DNA of 34,178 nucleotides from Alphaproteobacteria bacterium (GTDB taxonomy: Bacteria; Pseudomonadota; Alphaproteobacteria; Rhodospirillales; Rhodospirillaceae), in NCBI GenBank assembly GCA_030604885.1, contig JAUVUZ010000028.1, forward strand, positions 1 to 34,178, read 5' to 3'. The translations under genes were made by a program, and so were the position numbers. Of the stretch, positions 15,672 through 23,437 are shown piece by piece (the stretch's first letter is position 1; each line of letters opens with the position of its first letter). The notes beneath the pieces were generated by a model. The model saw only the letters and a list, made by a program, of their open reading frames with translations, did not search any database and was not told where the DNA came from.

Positions 15672-15741
15672 CCCTGGGAATGGGCGCGCACCGCCCCCAC
15701 CTTGGACGGACTCCGGCAGCGTCCGACCAGAGGAGACCCCG

Positions 15742-16548
15742 ATGACCCGCGTTTCCGCCTACGCCCTCGCCTGCCTCATCGTCGCGTTCCACGCCCCCGC
15801 CCTCGCCCAGAGCGCGCCGCAGCCCTACGTGCCCTCCTCCGGCCAGGCGGGCAAGGACGTGGTGTGGGTGCCCACCGACCAGGGGCTGGTGGACCGCATG
15901 CTCGAAATGGCCGCCATCACCCCCGACGACTATCTCATTGACCTCGGCTCCGGCGACGGCCGCACCGTCATCACCGCCGCCAAGCGCGGCACCCGCGCCC
16001 ACGGCATCGAATACAACCCGGATCTGGTGGCACTCTCGCAAAAGGCCGCCGAGGCCGAGGGCGTGGCGGGCCGCGCCACCTTCGCCCAGGGCGACATCTT
16101 CGAATCCGATTTCTCGCAGGCGACGGTGGTGACGCTGTTCCTGCTGCCCAATCTCAACCTCAAGCTGCGGCCGACGCTGCTCGAGATGAAGCCCGGCACC
16201 CGCGTCGTCTCCAACACCTTCACCATGGGGGACTGGGCGCCCGACGAGGCGGTGGACGGCGGCGGCAACTGCACCAGCTTCTGCCACGCCTACAAGTGGA
16301 TCGTTCCGGCCAAGGTGGCGGGCACCTGGCGGCTGGACGACGGCGAGTTGACGCTGACGCAAACCTATCAGACCGCCAGCGGCACCCTCGCCCGCGGCGG
16401 CAAGCGCGTGGCGGTGGAGCAGGCGCGCCTCGACGGCACCGAGATCGTGTTCGTGGCGGAGGGCCGCCGCTACACCGGCACCGTGGCGGGCGACCGCATG
16501 AGCGGCACCACCGACCGCGGCCGCAAATGGAGCGCCACCCGGCGTTAG
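15742..16548 (+). CDS. Exported class I SAM-dependent methyltransferase (FAM173-like) with C-terminal beta domain
   Basis: The product is 268 residues. A Sec signal peptide is evident (positively charged start, hydrophobic YALACLIVAF, cleavage after ALA in APALAQS). Next come PYVPSS and the methyltransferase core: YLIDLGSGDGRTVITAAKRG (motif I), HGIEYNPDLVALS and FAQGDIFESDF. The PYVP...DLGSGDGR...NPDLV pattern resembles eukaryotic FAM173/ATPSC-KMT lysine methyltransferases. The last 70 residues look like an unrelated beta-barrel (TWRLDDGELTLTQTYQTASG...YTGTVAGDRMSGTT). SAM is cytoplasmic, so a periplasmic methyltransferase is unexpected. GGAG at 15732-15735 supports the start. Confidence 0.85.
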   Translation: MTRVSAYALACLIVAFHAPALAQSAPQPYVPSSGQAGKDVVWVPTDQGLVDRMLEMAAITPDDYLIDLGSGDGRTVITAAKRGTRAHGIEYNPDLVALSQKAAEAEGVAGRATFAQGDIFESDFSQATVVTLFLLPNLNLKLRPTLLEMKPGTRVVSNTFTMGDWAPDEAVDGGGNCTSFCHAYKWIVPAKVAGTWRLDDGELTLTQTYQTASGTLARGGKRVAVEQARLDGTEIVFVAEGRRYTGTVAGDRMSGTTDRGRKWSATRR

Positions 16549-16733
16549 CGGTCGTCGTCGTCGGAGAGCTTGGCCTGGTCGAGGCGGCGGCGCTCCAGCT
16601 CCGACACCGCCGCCGCCCGCTCCCGCTCGGGCTTCGGGCGGCCGAACTTGGCGCGGTTTTCCGCCGCCTGGCGGTCCTTGTCGGCGCGGACCTTGCGCTT
16701 GCGCGCCTGCCGCAGATTGACGATCTCGCTCAT
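16545..16733 (-). CDS. DUF4169 family protein
   Basis: A 62-residue basic, highly charged protein starting MSEIVNLRQARKRKVRADKDRQAAENRAKFGRPK. This is the DUF4169 pattern, common as a tiny gene in alphaproteobacteria. It looks helical or coiled-coil and is probably cytoplasmic; its function is unknown. The frame is open for nine more codons upstream, but conservation starts at MSEIVNLRQ. Its TAA stop overlaps the TAG stop of the convergent methyltransferase gene. Confidence 0.85.
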   Translation of the reverse strand: MSEIVNLRQARKRKVRADKDRQAAENRAKFGRPKPERERAAAVSELERRRLDQAKLSDDDDR

Positions 16734-16782
16734 CCCATGCCTCCGGTGAAGGGGCATCATAACCCAAGGCGGAGGGTTCGCG

Positions 16783-17484
16783 ATGGCCGATTACGAACTC
16801 TACTACTGGTCGGTGCCGTTCCGCGGCCAGTTCGTGCGCGCGGTTCTCGCCCTCGCGGGGAAAACCTGGAGCGAGGCGGGCGACGCCGCGATCGCGCGGC
16901 TGATGGAGGAACCGGTGGCGCGCATGCCGGTGCCGTTCATGGGGCCGCCGCTGCTGGTGGACGCGGCGGCGGACGTGGCGCTGGCGGAAATGCCCGCCAT
17001 CGTCCTCTACCTCGGCGAAACCCTCGGCCTCCTCCCCGCGACCCCGGCCCTGCGCGCCGCCGCGATGAAGGTGGTGGCCGACGCCAACGACGTGCTGGAC
17101 GAGATCACCCTCGACGGCGGACGGGAAATGTGGACCGGGGAGCGCTGGCGGGCCTTCCTCCCCCGGCTCGGCAAATGGATGGCGATCTGGGAGGAAACCG
17201 GCCGCCGCCATGGCCTGAAGCCGGACGCGGGCTTCCTCCTCGGCGGCGCCGTGCCGGACGTCGCCGACGTCGTCACCGCCACCCTGTGGGGCACCCTCGC
17301 CGAGCGCTTTGCCGCCCTCGCCGAGCTGCTCGACGATGCGGCGCCGTTGACCGCCGCCCTCACCCGCCGCGTCAACGCCCTGCCGCCCCTCGCCGACCTC
17401 GCCGCCCGGGCGCGGGCGGACTACGGCGACGCCTATTGCGGCGGCCGCATCGAGGACTCGCTGCGCCGCGTCCTCGGCGCCTGA
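16783..17484 (+). CDS. Glutathione S-transferase family protein
   Basis: The product is 233 residues. The N-terminal thioredoxin fold starts ELYYWSVPFRGQFVRAVLALAG, where Tyr/Ser near residue 9-10 could activate glutathione. The cis-Pro region reads VPFMGPPLLVD, followed by LAEMPAIVLYLGETLGLLP, which is equivalent to the usual glutathione-binding E-S/M-x-A-I-xxYL motif. The rest is an all-helical C-terminal domain. The substrate is unknown. An AAGGCGGAGG ribosome-binding site precedes ATG 16783. The cupin gene follows after 29 bp. Confidence 0.9.
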   Translation: MADYELYYWSVPFRGQFVRAVLALAGKTWSEAGDAAIARLMEEPVARMPVPFMGPPLLVDAAADVALAEMPAIVLYLGETLGLLPATPALRAAAMKVVADANDVLDEITLDGGREMWTGERWRAFLPRLGKWMAIWEETGRRHGLKPDAGFLLGGAVPDVADVVTATLWGTLAERFAALAELLDDAAPLTAALTRRVNALPPLADLAARARADYGDAYCGGRIEDSLRRVLGA

Positions 17485-17513
17485 CCCATCCACCCCAGAC
17501 ACGGGAGACAGCC

Positions 17514-17861
17514 ATGACGGTTCGGAAGTTCGCCCCCGCCGACGCCCCCTACGCCCGCACCCCCGGCCAGGAGGCGGGGGTGTTCGTCGGCAACCTCGTC
17601 GACCAGCGCCACGGCGGGCCGCTCACCATCGGTTACGGCCGCTACGATCCGGACCAGAGCATCGACGAAGCCATCGTCGTCCACGACGTGATGGTGGTGC
17701 TCGCAGGCCGGGTGTCGGTGACCGCCGACGGCGCCACCGTCACCGCCGGTCCGGGCGAGGTGATCTACATGCCCGCCGGGAGCAACGTCACCATCCGCTC
17801 CCACGAACAGGGCGCGCTCACCGCCTACGTCACCCATCCCCACTGGCAGGAGGCGGTCTGA
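17514..17861 (+). CDS. Small cupin domain protein (EutQ-like)
   Basis: The product is 115 residues forming a single cupin barrel. The second motif, GPGEVIYMPAGSNVTIRSHEQG, is clear. The first motif has DEAIVVHDVMVVLAGRVSVTADG with fewer metal-ligand histidines than metal-dependent cupins, as in EutQ/ethanolamine-utilisation-like cupins. The function is unknown. GGGAG precedes the ATG. The last 32 bp overlap the 3' end of the convergent RND permease gene. Confidence 0.85.
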   Translation: MTVRKFAPADAPYARTPGQEAGVFVGNLVDQRHGGPLTIGYGRYDPDQSIDEAIVVHDVMVVLAGRVSVTADGATVTAGPGEVIYMPAGSNVTIRSHEQGALTAYVTHPHWQEAV

Positions 17862-20800
17862 GGCGCGACGCCCCGCCCCTCCTCGCCGAACTTTGCGCCC
17901 GGGAAACGGCGATCCGCCGCATCGTCGGGAGCCATTGCAGGCTGACGATCGTCAGGGCGGGGAGGAAGGTCAGGGTGAAGACGACCATGCCGAGGATGCC
18001 GAAGAGAACGATGGCGCCGACGCCGCGATAGAGTTCGCTGCCGGCGCCGGGGAGGAGCACCAGCGGCAACAGTCCGACGATCGTGGTGACGCTCGACATC
18101 AGCATCGGCCGCAGGCGCGAGGCCACCGCTTCCCGCACCGCCTCGCGCGGTTCGGCATCGGCCCTTTTTATGTTCTCCATGGTACGGTGCACCACCAGGA
18201 TCGGGTTGTTCACCACCGTTCCCATCAGGATGAGAAAGCCGAGCATCGAGATCATGTCGAACGGCTGGCTGATCGCGGGCAGTCCGATCGTGGGCAGAAG
18301 GCTCCCGACGAGGTTCAGGAGCGCCAACCCGACGATGCCCCCCGCGAAACCGAGGGGAATGGTGGCCATGACGAGCAGGGGATAGCCCCAGTGAACGAAA
18401 CCGGCGACCAGCAGCAGGTAGACGAGCAGGATCGCGACGACGTAATTCTGAAACAGCGCCTCCCGCGTCGCGTCGAGCTGGTCGGCTGCCCCGGAGATGT
18501 CGAGCGTCACCGACGCCGGAATTTCGCCGGTCGCCCGCATTTGCGCGATGACATCCTCCCGCACGCGGGCCACCGCGGTTTCGAGCGCCACGGAACGCGG
18601 CGGAATGATGCTCAGGGTCACCGTGCGGTTCCCGTTGACCCGGCGAATCGCGTCCGTATCCATGCCCTCTTCGAGGCGGGCGACGGAGGACAGCAAGACG
18701 GTCGCGCCCGTGGGCGTGTGGAGCGGGAGGCGCCACAAGTCGTCGGGGTCCGCCGATTGACCGGCATCGCTGAAGAGGAACATGTCGATCTTGCGGTCCG
18801 CGCTGTAGAACTCGTCCACGAACGCCCCGTCGGTGAGCGCGGCCACGCTGAAGCCGATCTCTTCGGCGGAAAGGCCCACCTCGGACGCCCGCTCCCAATC
18901 CGGACGAATTTCGATCATCGGCTGCGACAACGACAGGGTTTCCGGGGCCGACTGGATCATCGGCTCCTCGAACACCTCCCCGGCCCGGCGAAATACGGAC
19001 GTCGCCACCGCGTAGACCATCCGAAGATCCGGACCCGAGACGTTGACGTTCACGCTCCGCGTCCCGCCGTCGTTGCTGGTGATGATCGACCCCCGCGTGG
19101 CAAAGGCGCTCATCCCCGGATACGCACCGAGTCTCTTCGTCACCTCCCGGATCAGCGCGTCGATCTGGCTCGGCTCCTTGGTGGTTGCCATCATCCACAC
19201 GTTCTGGGGCCGGGCGGTGATGATCAGCCGATCGAGCGCCGGAATGCCGCCCTCCCGCGCAAAGGCTTCCGGCGCGGCATCGAGGTAGGGCGTGAGGTCC
19301 CGTTCGATTTCGCGAGCGATCTCTTCCATGCGCGACAAGTTGTAGCCGGACGGCGCGCTCATGATCGCGAACATCTTCGCCTCTTCGCCTTCCGGCAGAT
19401 ATTCGGCCGGCGGCGTCAATCCCAGCAGGATCCCGGCGCTGAGGCCCACGCCGCCGACAAGACACGCCAGACGACGGGCGCTCGTCGCGGTCACCCTGTC
19501 GGCAAGCCGCGCGATCCGGTCGATGACGCCGGGCCGCCCGACCGGCTGGGCGGAATCGGCAAGGGATGGCGCCGTCGGTCGCGGCATCAATCTGGCGCCG
19601 AGGGTCGGCACCAGCGTGACCGAAACCAGCATCGAGGCGAAGATGGAGCCGGAAATCGCAAGCGCCACATCGGAGTAGAGCTGCCCCGCCTCTTCCTCGA
19701 CGAACAGGATCGGAAGGAACACCAGGATCGTGGTGAATGTCGACGCGACCACGGCGGGCCAGACCTCCCGGACCCCTTCGACCGCCGCCCGGAAGCGGTC
19801 GAGTCCCCGTCGACGGGCCATGTCGATGCTCTCCAGCACGACGATGCTGTTGTCGAGCGTCATGCCGATGGCGAAGGACACACCGGCAAGGGAAATGACG
19901 TTGATCGTCCGGCCCGCCAGCAGAAGCCCGAGAAAGGCGGAGATCGTGCAGATCGGGATGCCGACGACGCCGATGAACGTCGCCCGCCCCGAGCGCAGAA
20001 AGAGATACATCACGAGCGTGGCGAGCGCCGCGCCGACCCCCAGGTTCGTCCAGACATTGCGGACCGATGCCTCGACGTAATTGGAATCGTCCGAGATCAG
20101 CATCATCTGCATGCCCGCGGGCGCGAGGACTTCGTCGTTGATCGCCGACATCTCGGCCCGGACGGCGCGACTCACCGCGATCACGTTGGCGCCGGTCTCG
20201 CGGCGCAGCGACAGCAGCCGCGCCTGCCGCCCCTCGTAGAGGAGAATCTGGTCCGGTTCGTAATGTCCGAGGCGGACGCTCGCAACGTCGGAGAGGCGAA
20301 TGACGGCGGCGCCCCGCCGCGCGAGGATGGTCTCGCCGACGGAGTCCACGTCGTCATAGCGCCCGACCGTGCGGAGAAGATAGCTGCGCTTGCCGCTTTC
20401 GAGATCGCCGCCCGAGACATCGCGGTTGCGCGCCGTGATCGCATCGCGCACGTCCGTCAGGGTCAGGCGGCGCTGGGCGAGACGCTCGGCGTCCACGAGG
20501 ATCTGCAACTGCCGCGCCGGGCCGCCGATCTCCACCTGGGAGACCCCCTTCACCCGTTCGAGCCGACGGCGCACGTTGCTGTCGAGGAAGTCCCCCATCA
20601 TGTTCATGTCGAGGCCCTGCGGGTTGCCCGACACCGGCGCGAGGCGGAAGTACATGAAGGCCTCGTCGGACGACGCGGTCGCGGTGACCCGGGGCTGGTC
20701 CACGTTCGGCGGATACGAAGGCACCTGGCTCAACGCGTTGTTCACCCGGATCAGGGTTTGCGTCAGGTCGACGTTGTAGGGAAACTCCAGCTCGATCGTC

Positions 20801-21060
20801 GCCCGCCCGGCCGAGACGGAAGAGACCAGCCGCTCCATGCCGGGGATGGTGGACAGAAACTCCTCCTGCTCGATGACGATCTCACGCTCCACATCCTGGG
20901 GGGTCGCTCCCGGCCATGTCGTCTCCACCGTGATCGTGCGCACCTCCATGTCCGGAATCATCTGGACCGGGATCCGCAACGCCGCGGCGATTCCGACGAT
21001 GCACAGCATCGACAGACCCACCGCCATCAAGGTTCCGCGTCTGACGATGGCTTCGAACAT
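17830..21060 (-). CDS. RND efflux pump inner-membrane permease
   Basis: The product is 1076 residues, a full-length RND permease with 12 membrane helices and two large periplasmic loops. Diagnostic stretches include MFEAIVRRGTLMAVGLSMLCIVGIAAALRIPVQMIPDM, TVETTWPGATPQDVEREIV, and TM4 ISLAGVSFAIGMTLDNSIVVLESI. In TM4 the second Asp of the AcrB Asp-Asp pair is Asn, a variant I recall in other RND permeases. It exports a toxic small molecule using the proton gradient. GGGAG precedes ATG 21060. The adaptor gene is 56 bp upstream in the same unit; no outer-membrane TolC-type gene is in the window. Base composition looks less GC-rich than the flanks. Confidence 0.96.
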   Translation of the reverse strand: MFEAIVRRGTLMAVGLSMLCIVGIAAALRIPVQMIPDMEVRTITVETTWPGATPQDVEREIVIEQEEFLSTIPGMERLVSSVSAGRATIELEFPYNVDLTQTLIRVNNALSQVPSYPPNVDQPRVTATASSDEAFMYFRLAPVSGNPQGLDMNMMGDFLDSNVRRRLERVKGVSQVEIGGPARQLQILVDAERLAQRRLTLTDVRDAITARNRDVSGGDLESGKRSYLLRTVGRYDDVDSVGETILARRGAAVIRLSDVASVRLGHYEPDQILLYEGRQARLLSLRRETGANVIAVSRAVRAEMSAINDEVLAPAGMQMMLISDDSNYVEASVRNVWTNLGVGAALATLVMYLFLRSGRATFIGVVGIPICTISAFLGLLLAGRTINVISLAGVSFAIGMTLDNSIVVLESIDMARRRGLDRFRAAVEGVREVWPAVVASTFTTILVFLPILFVEEEAGQLYSDVALAISGSIFASMLVSVTLVPTLGARLMPRPTAPSLADSAQPVGRPGVIDRIARLADRVTATSARRLACLVGGVGLSAGILLGLTPPAEYLPEGEEAKMFAIMSAPSGYNLSRMEEIAREIERDLTPYLDAAPEAFAREGGIPALDRLIITARPQNVWMMATTKEPSQIDALIREVTKRLGAYPGMSAFATRGSIITSNDGGTRSVNVNVSGPDLRMVYAVATSVFRRAGEVFEEPMIQSAPETLSLSQPMIEIRPDWERASEVGLSAEEIGFSVAALTDGAFVDEFYSADRKIDMFLFSDAGQSADPDDLWRLPLHTPTGATVLLSSVARLEEGMDTDAIRRVNGNRTVTLSIIPPRSVALETAVARVREDVIAQMRATGEIPASVTLDISGAADQLDATREALFQNYVVAILLVYLLLVAGFVHWGYPLLVMATIPLGFAGGIVGLALLNLVGSLLPTIGLPAISQPFDMISMLGFLILMGTVVNNPILVVHRTMENIKRADAEPREAVREAVASRLRPMLMSSVTTIVGLLPLVLLPGAGSELYRGVGAIVLFGILGMVVFTLTFLPALTIVSLQWLPTMRRIAVSRAQSSARRGGASRLRPPPASGDG

Positions 21061-21116
21061 GCACGTGGTCTCCCGTGTTGGGGGAGCGCCGGGCGAAAAC
21101 CCGGCGACAAGAGGAC

Positions 21117-22268
21117 TCAGGAGCCGCGGCGGGAGACTTGGACCGGCAGACCGGGGCGCAGGCCCTCGTTGCCTTCCACCACCACGAGATCGCCTTCGGA
21201 CAACCCGCTGCGAACCTCGACCCTGCCGTCGAACGTGTTTCCGATCTCGATCACCCTCTCCGCCGCCGTCGCGCCGGTGGAAGCGTTTTCCACCACCCAG
21301 GCGGTCGTCCGGCCGTCCGGATGCCGCAGGAGCGCGTCCCGCGGGATCGTGACGTGGCGGCTTGCCGTCGGGAGATGCAGGGTCACCGTCGCGGACAGGC
21401 CGGGCATCAGGTTCGCGTCGGCGTTCGCCACGGACACCCGGGCGGGGAATGTCCGCGAGCCGGGATCGGCGACGGGGATCGTGCTGAGAAGCCGTCCTTC
21501 GAAGGTTTCATGCGGTTGCGCGTCCAACCGGACGGTGACGCGGATATCGCGCGAAAGGTGCGTGAAATAGGCCTGGGGGACCGCCACGTCGATCCGCAAC
21601 TCCCGAAGCTCGACAAGTTCCACCACGGCGTCTCCCGGCTCCACCCACGCACCGGCATCGGTGAGGCGCCGCGCGACCACCCCTGCGAACGGCGCGCGGA
21701 TGTCGTGCAGCTCGAGAAGCAGGGCCTGCTCGTTCTCTTCGGCTTTCCGCCGATCGCGGACCGCGCGATCGGTCTGGACTTCCGTCTCGCGCGTGCGCCG
21801 TTCGTTGTCCGAAATCGCCTGGCGTCCCGCGAGCGTGGTGGCGATGTCGAACCGCCGTTGCGCATCGGCGAGCGCCGCCTCCGCCTCCCGCGTCGCGGCT
21901 TGCGCCTGCGCGACCGCGATCCGCGCGCGCCGGTTGTCCAGCGCCGCCAGGACGCCGCCGGGTTCGATGCGGTCGCCCTCCTCGACGTGAACCCTCGCCA
22001 CCTTGCCGGCCACCTCCGCCGAAACCGCGGATATCCGCGCCGGGGTCACGGTGCCGGTCAGCGGCAACGGCTGGGCGACGGCCGCAACCTCGGCGGGGAC
22101 GACGCCCACGAGCACGGTTTCGGTCTGCGCATCGGCGGGATGCCCGATCAGGAAAAGCCCGAGCAGGCTGCTCCTCAAGGGGTTCATGATCGCGGCGAGT
22201 GCCGGAACGGCGTATCGCAACGGGCCTCCCGGCGGGGCGGCATCTGGCGCGGTCGTCGGTGTCGTCAC
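21117..22268 (-). CDS. RND pump periplasmic adaptor subunit (membrane fusion protein)
   Basis: The product is 383 residues if the GTG at 22268 is used. It has the adaptor layout: a first lipoyl half with TGTVTPARISAVSAEVAGKVARVHVEEGDRIEPGGVLAALD, an alpha-hairpin with NERRTRETEVQTDRAVRDRRKAEENE, a second lipoyl half with DIRAPFAGVVARRLTDAGAWVEPGDAV, then a beta-barrel and membrane-proximal domain. The N-terminus contains a hydrophobic stretch ending in PADAQ. An ATG at 22187 (MNPLRSSLLGLFLIG) would give a more compact signal peptide. I keep the GTG because MTTPTTAP and its upstream bases match the start of the O-methyltransferase gene downstream of the same promoter copy. Confidence 0.92.
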   Translation of the reverse strand: MTTPTTAPDAAPPGGPLRYAVPALAAIMNPLRSSLLGLFLIGHPADAQTETVLVGVVPAEVAAVAQPLPLTGTVTPARISAVSAEVAGKVARVHVEEGDRIEPGGVLAALDNRRARIAVAQAQAATREAEAALADAQRRFDIATTLAGRQAISDNERRTRETEVQTDRAVRDRRKAEENEQALLLELHDIRAPFAGVVARRLTDAGAWVEPGDAVVELVELRELRIDVAVPQAYFTHLSRDIRVTVRLDAQPHETFEGRLLSTIPVADPGSRTFPARVSVANADANLMPGLSATVTLHLPTASRHVTIPRDALLRHPDGRTTAWVVENASTGATAAERVIEIGNTFDGRVEVRSGLSEGDLVVVEGNEGLRPGLPVQVSRRGS

Positions 22269-22305
22269 GGTTTCGTCCGATCGGATGTGGGTGCGTCGCT
22301 CCGGT

Positions 22306-22344
22306 ATAAATACGATGGATTGATCGCATTCTCTAATCGCATTC
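22306..22344 (-). promoter_or_regulatory. Shared promoter/operator element, copy A (drives the RND operon)
   Basis: This 39-bp reverse-strand element matches copy B (23367-23405) at 32 of 39 positions by hand alignment. It contains the imperfect inverted repeat ATGCGAT-N6-ATCGTAT (22323-22329 and 22310-22316), a direct repeat AATGCGAT-N5-AATGCGAT, and a -10-like TATTTA with TTAGAG about 18 bp upstream. It lies 37 bp upstream of the adaptor GTG. It is probably the operator of the adjacent TetR protein. Confidence 0.7.
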
Positions 22345-22487
22345 GGCGCGCAGCCCGCAAGGGTCCTTCAACCTCCTGGCCAACCGGGAGATTCCCACCT
22401 CGGACGCAACCGCCGGCCGCCCGCGCCCAGGTTTCCCCGCCGCCCCTGTTCAGGTTTTCCCGTCGATGGGCGAGCGGATTGCCCCCA

Positions 22488-22515
22488 TTGCTTCCACCGC
22501 GCCCGACGGCATAAT
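22488..22515 (+). promoter_or_regulatory. Candidate tetR promoter
   Basis: TTGCTT (22488-22493) and CATAAT (22510-22515) are separated by 16 bp and resemble a sigma-70 promoter. Transcription would begin near 22522, giving a leader of about 30 nt before the upstream ORF at 22554. No copy of the shared 39-bp element is present here. Confidence 0.45.
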
Positions 22516-22553
22516 CTCGGCCAAGGCTCTCGTTCCAGCCGGAGGAAAGCTCC

Positions 22554-22601
22554 ATGACAGGGCGATCATCGGCCTCCTCGCAGCGCGGCAACCGATCATG
22601 A
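22554..22601 (+). CDS. 15-codon upstream ORF overlapping the tetR start
   Basis: A near-perfect ribosome-binding site (GGAGGAAAGC at 22541-22550) precedes ATG 22554. The ORF reads MTGRSSASSQRGNRS and ends at TGA 22599-22601, which overlaps the tetR ATG (22598-22600) as ATGA. tetR itself has no ribosome-binding site, so its translation is probably coupled to this short ORF. The alternative is that the peptide is meaningless and tetR starts elsewhere in its own frame. Confidence 0.5.
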   Translation: MTGRSSASSQRGNRS

Positions 22602-23251
22602 CCGATCCTCGAAATCCCGACATTTCCGTACGGAAAACCCCCAAGCAGGCGCGGTCCGCCGACCTCGTCGCGACGATCCTCGAGGCCGCCCTCCAGGTTT
22701 TGGAGACGGAGGGCGTGGCGCGGTTCACCACGGCGCGGGTCGCGGAACGCGCCGGGGTCAGCATCGGGTCGCTCTACCAGTATTTCCCGAACAAGGCCGC
22801 GATCCTTTTCCGGCTCCAGAGCGAGGAATGGCGGCAGACGACCGATTTGTTCAGCGGCATTCTCGCTGATACCGGCAGGCCGCCGCTCGACCGTCTGCGG
22901 GCGCTGGTGCACGCCTTCATTCTCTCCGAGTGCGAGGAGGCGGAGGTTCGCGGGGCGCTGCACGACGCGGCACCGCTGTATCGCGACGCCCCCGAGGCGA
23001 AGGCGGCAAGGGCCAAGGGCGACCGGGCGTTTCAAGCGTTCATGCGGGAGGTCCTCCACGATGCGCCCGAGGATGTGCGCGAGGTGGCGGGCGCGCTGAT
23101 CCTCAAAACCCTGAGCACGGTGGGGAAGGACTTCTCCGAGAGTCCCCGGTCTCGCACCGAGATCGCGGCCTTCGCCGAGGCGATGGCGGAGATGTTCCGC
23201 ACCTATCTCGCCAGCCTTAGGGCACGGCACGGCACCGCCGCCTCCGACTGA
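22598..23251 (+). CDS. TetR/AcrR family transcriptional regulator
   Basis: The product is 217 residues. The N-terminal HTH is unmistakable: RSADLVATILEAALQVLETEGVARFTTARVAERAGVSIGSLYQYFPNKAAIL. The C-terminal helices form the ligand pocket. It sits between two outward-facing transcription units, the RND pump on the reverse strand and an O-methyltransferase on the forward strand, both behind near-identical promoter elements. This makes it the likely repressor of both. ATG 22598 is chosen because the conserved region begins shortly after it and because of its ATGA overlap with the short ORF. The frame is open to 22466, but that stretch is not recognisable. Confidence 0.9.
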   Translation: MTDPRNPDISVRKTPKQARSADLVATILEAALQVLETEGVARFTTARVAERAGVSIGSLYQYFPNKAAILFRLQSEEWRQTTDLFSGILADTGRPPLDRLRALVHAFILSECEEAEVRGALHDAAPLYRDAPEAKAARAKGDRAFQAFMREVLHDAPEDVREVAGALILKTLSTVGKDFSESPRSRTEIAAFAEAMAEMFRTYLASLRARHGTAASD

Positions 23252-23366
23252 CCTCGCGACCCCGAACGCGAGCGGCGCGCCACGCCGACGTTCCGCCGTT
23301 CGCACCCTTCGGAAGAAAAACGCCCGCGCTCCCGGAGGCTTAGGAAGGCCCGGCGCGGGGGATCGG

Positions 23367-23405
23367 GAACGCGATTAGAAAATGCGATGGATTCGTCGTA
23401 TTTCT
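23367..23405 (+). promoter_or_regulatory. Shared promoter/operator element, copy B (drives the O-methyltransferase)
   Basis: This is the forward-strand counterpart of copy A. It has ATGCGAT-N6-GTCGTAT (23382-23388 and 23395-23401), AACGCGAT-N5-AATGCGAT as a direct repeat, and TATTTC as a -10-like box. It ends 32 bp before the O-methyltransferase ATG. An in-frame ATG at 23387 lies inside the element and is therefore an unlikely start. Confidence 0.7.
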
Positions 23406-23437
23406 GGGGAACGGCACACTCGCATCGGATCGACCCC

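Noticed and set aside
17893-21570. Open forward frame of about 1225 codons opposite the RND permease
   Set aside because: It is exactly antisense to a full-length RND permease and adaptor with clear family motifs. The translation is Arg/His/Asp-rich with no recognisable domain.
22187-22187. ATG at 22187 as the start of the RND adaptor
   Set aside because: It gives a neat signal peptide but has no ribosome-binding site and a leader of over 100 nt. The upstream GTG matches the start region of the other cassette copy. It remains an alternative.
23387-23437. ATG at 23387 as O-methyltransferase start
   Set aside because: It lies inside the predicted operator and promoter. ATG 23438 matches the start of the conserved protein better.
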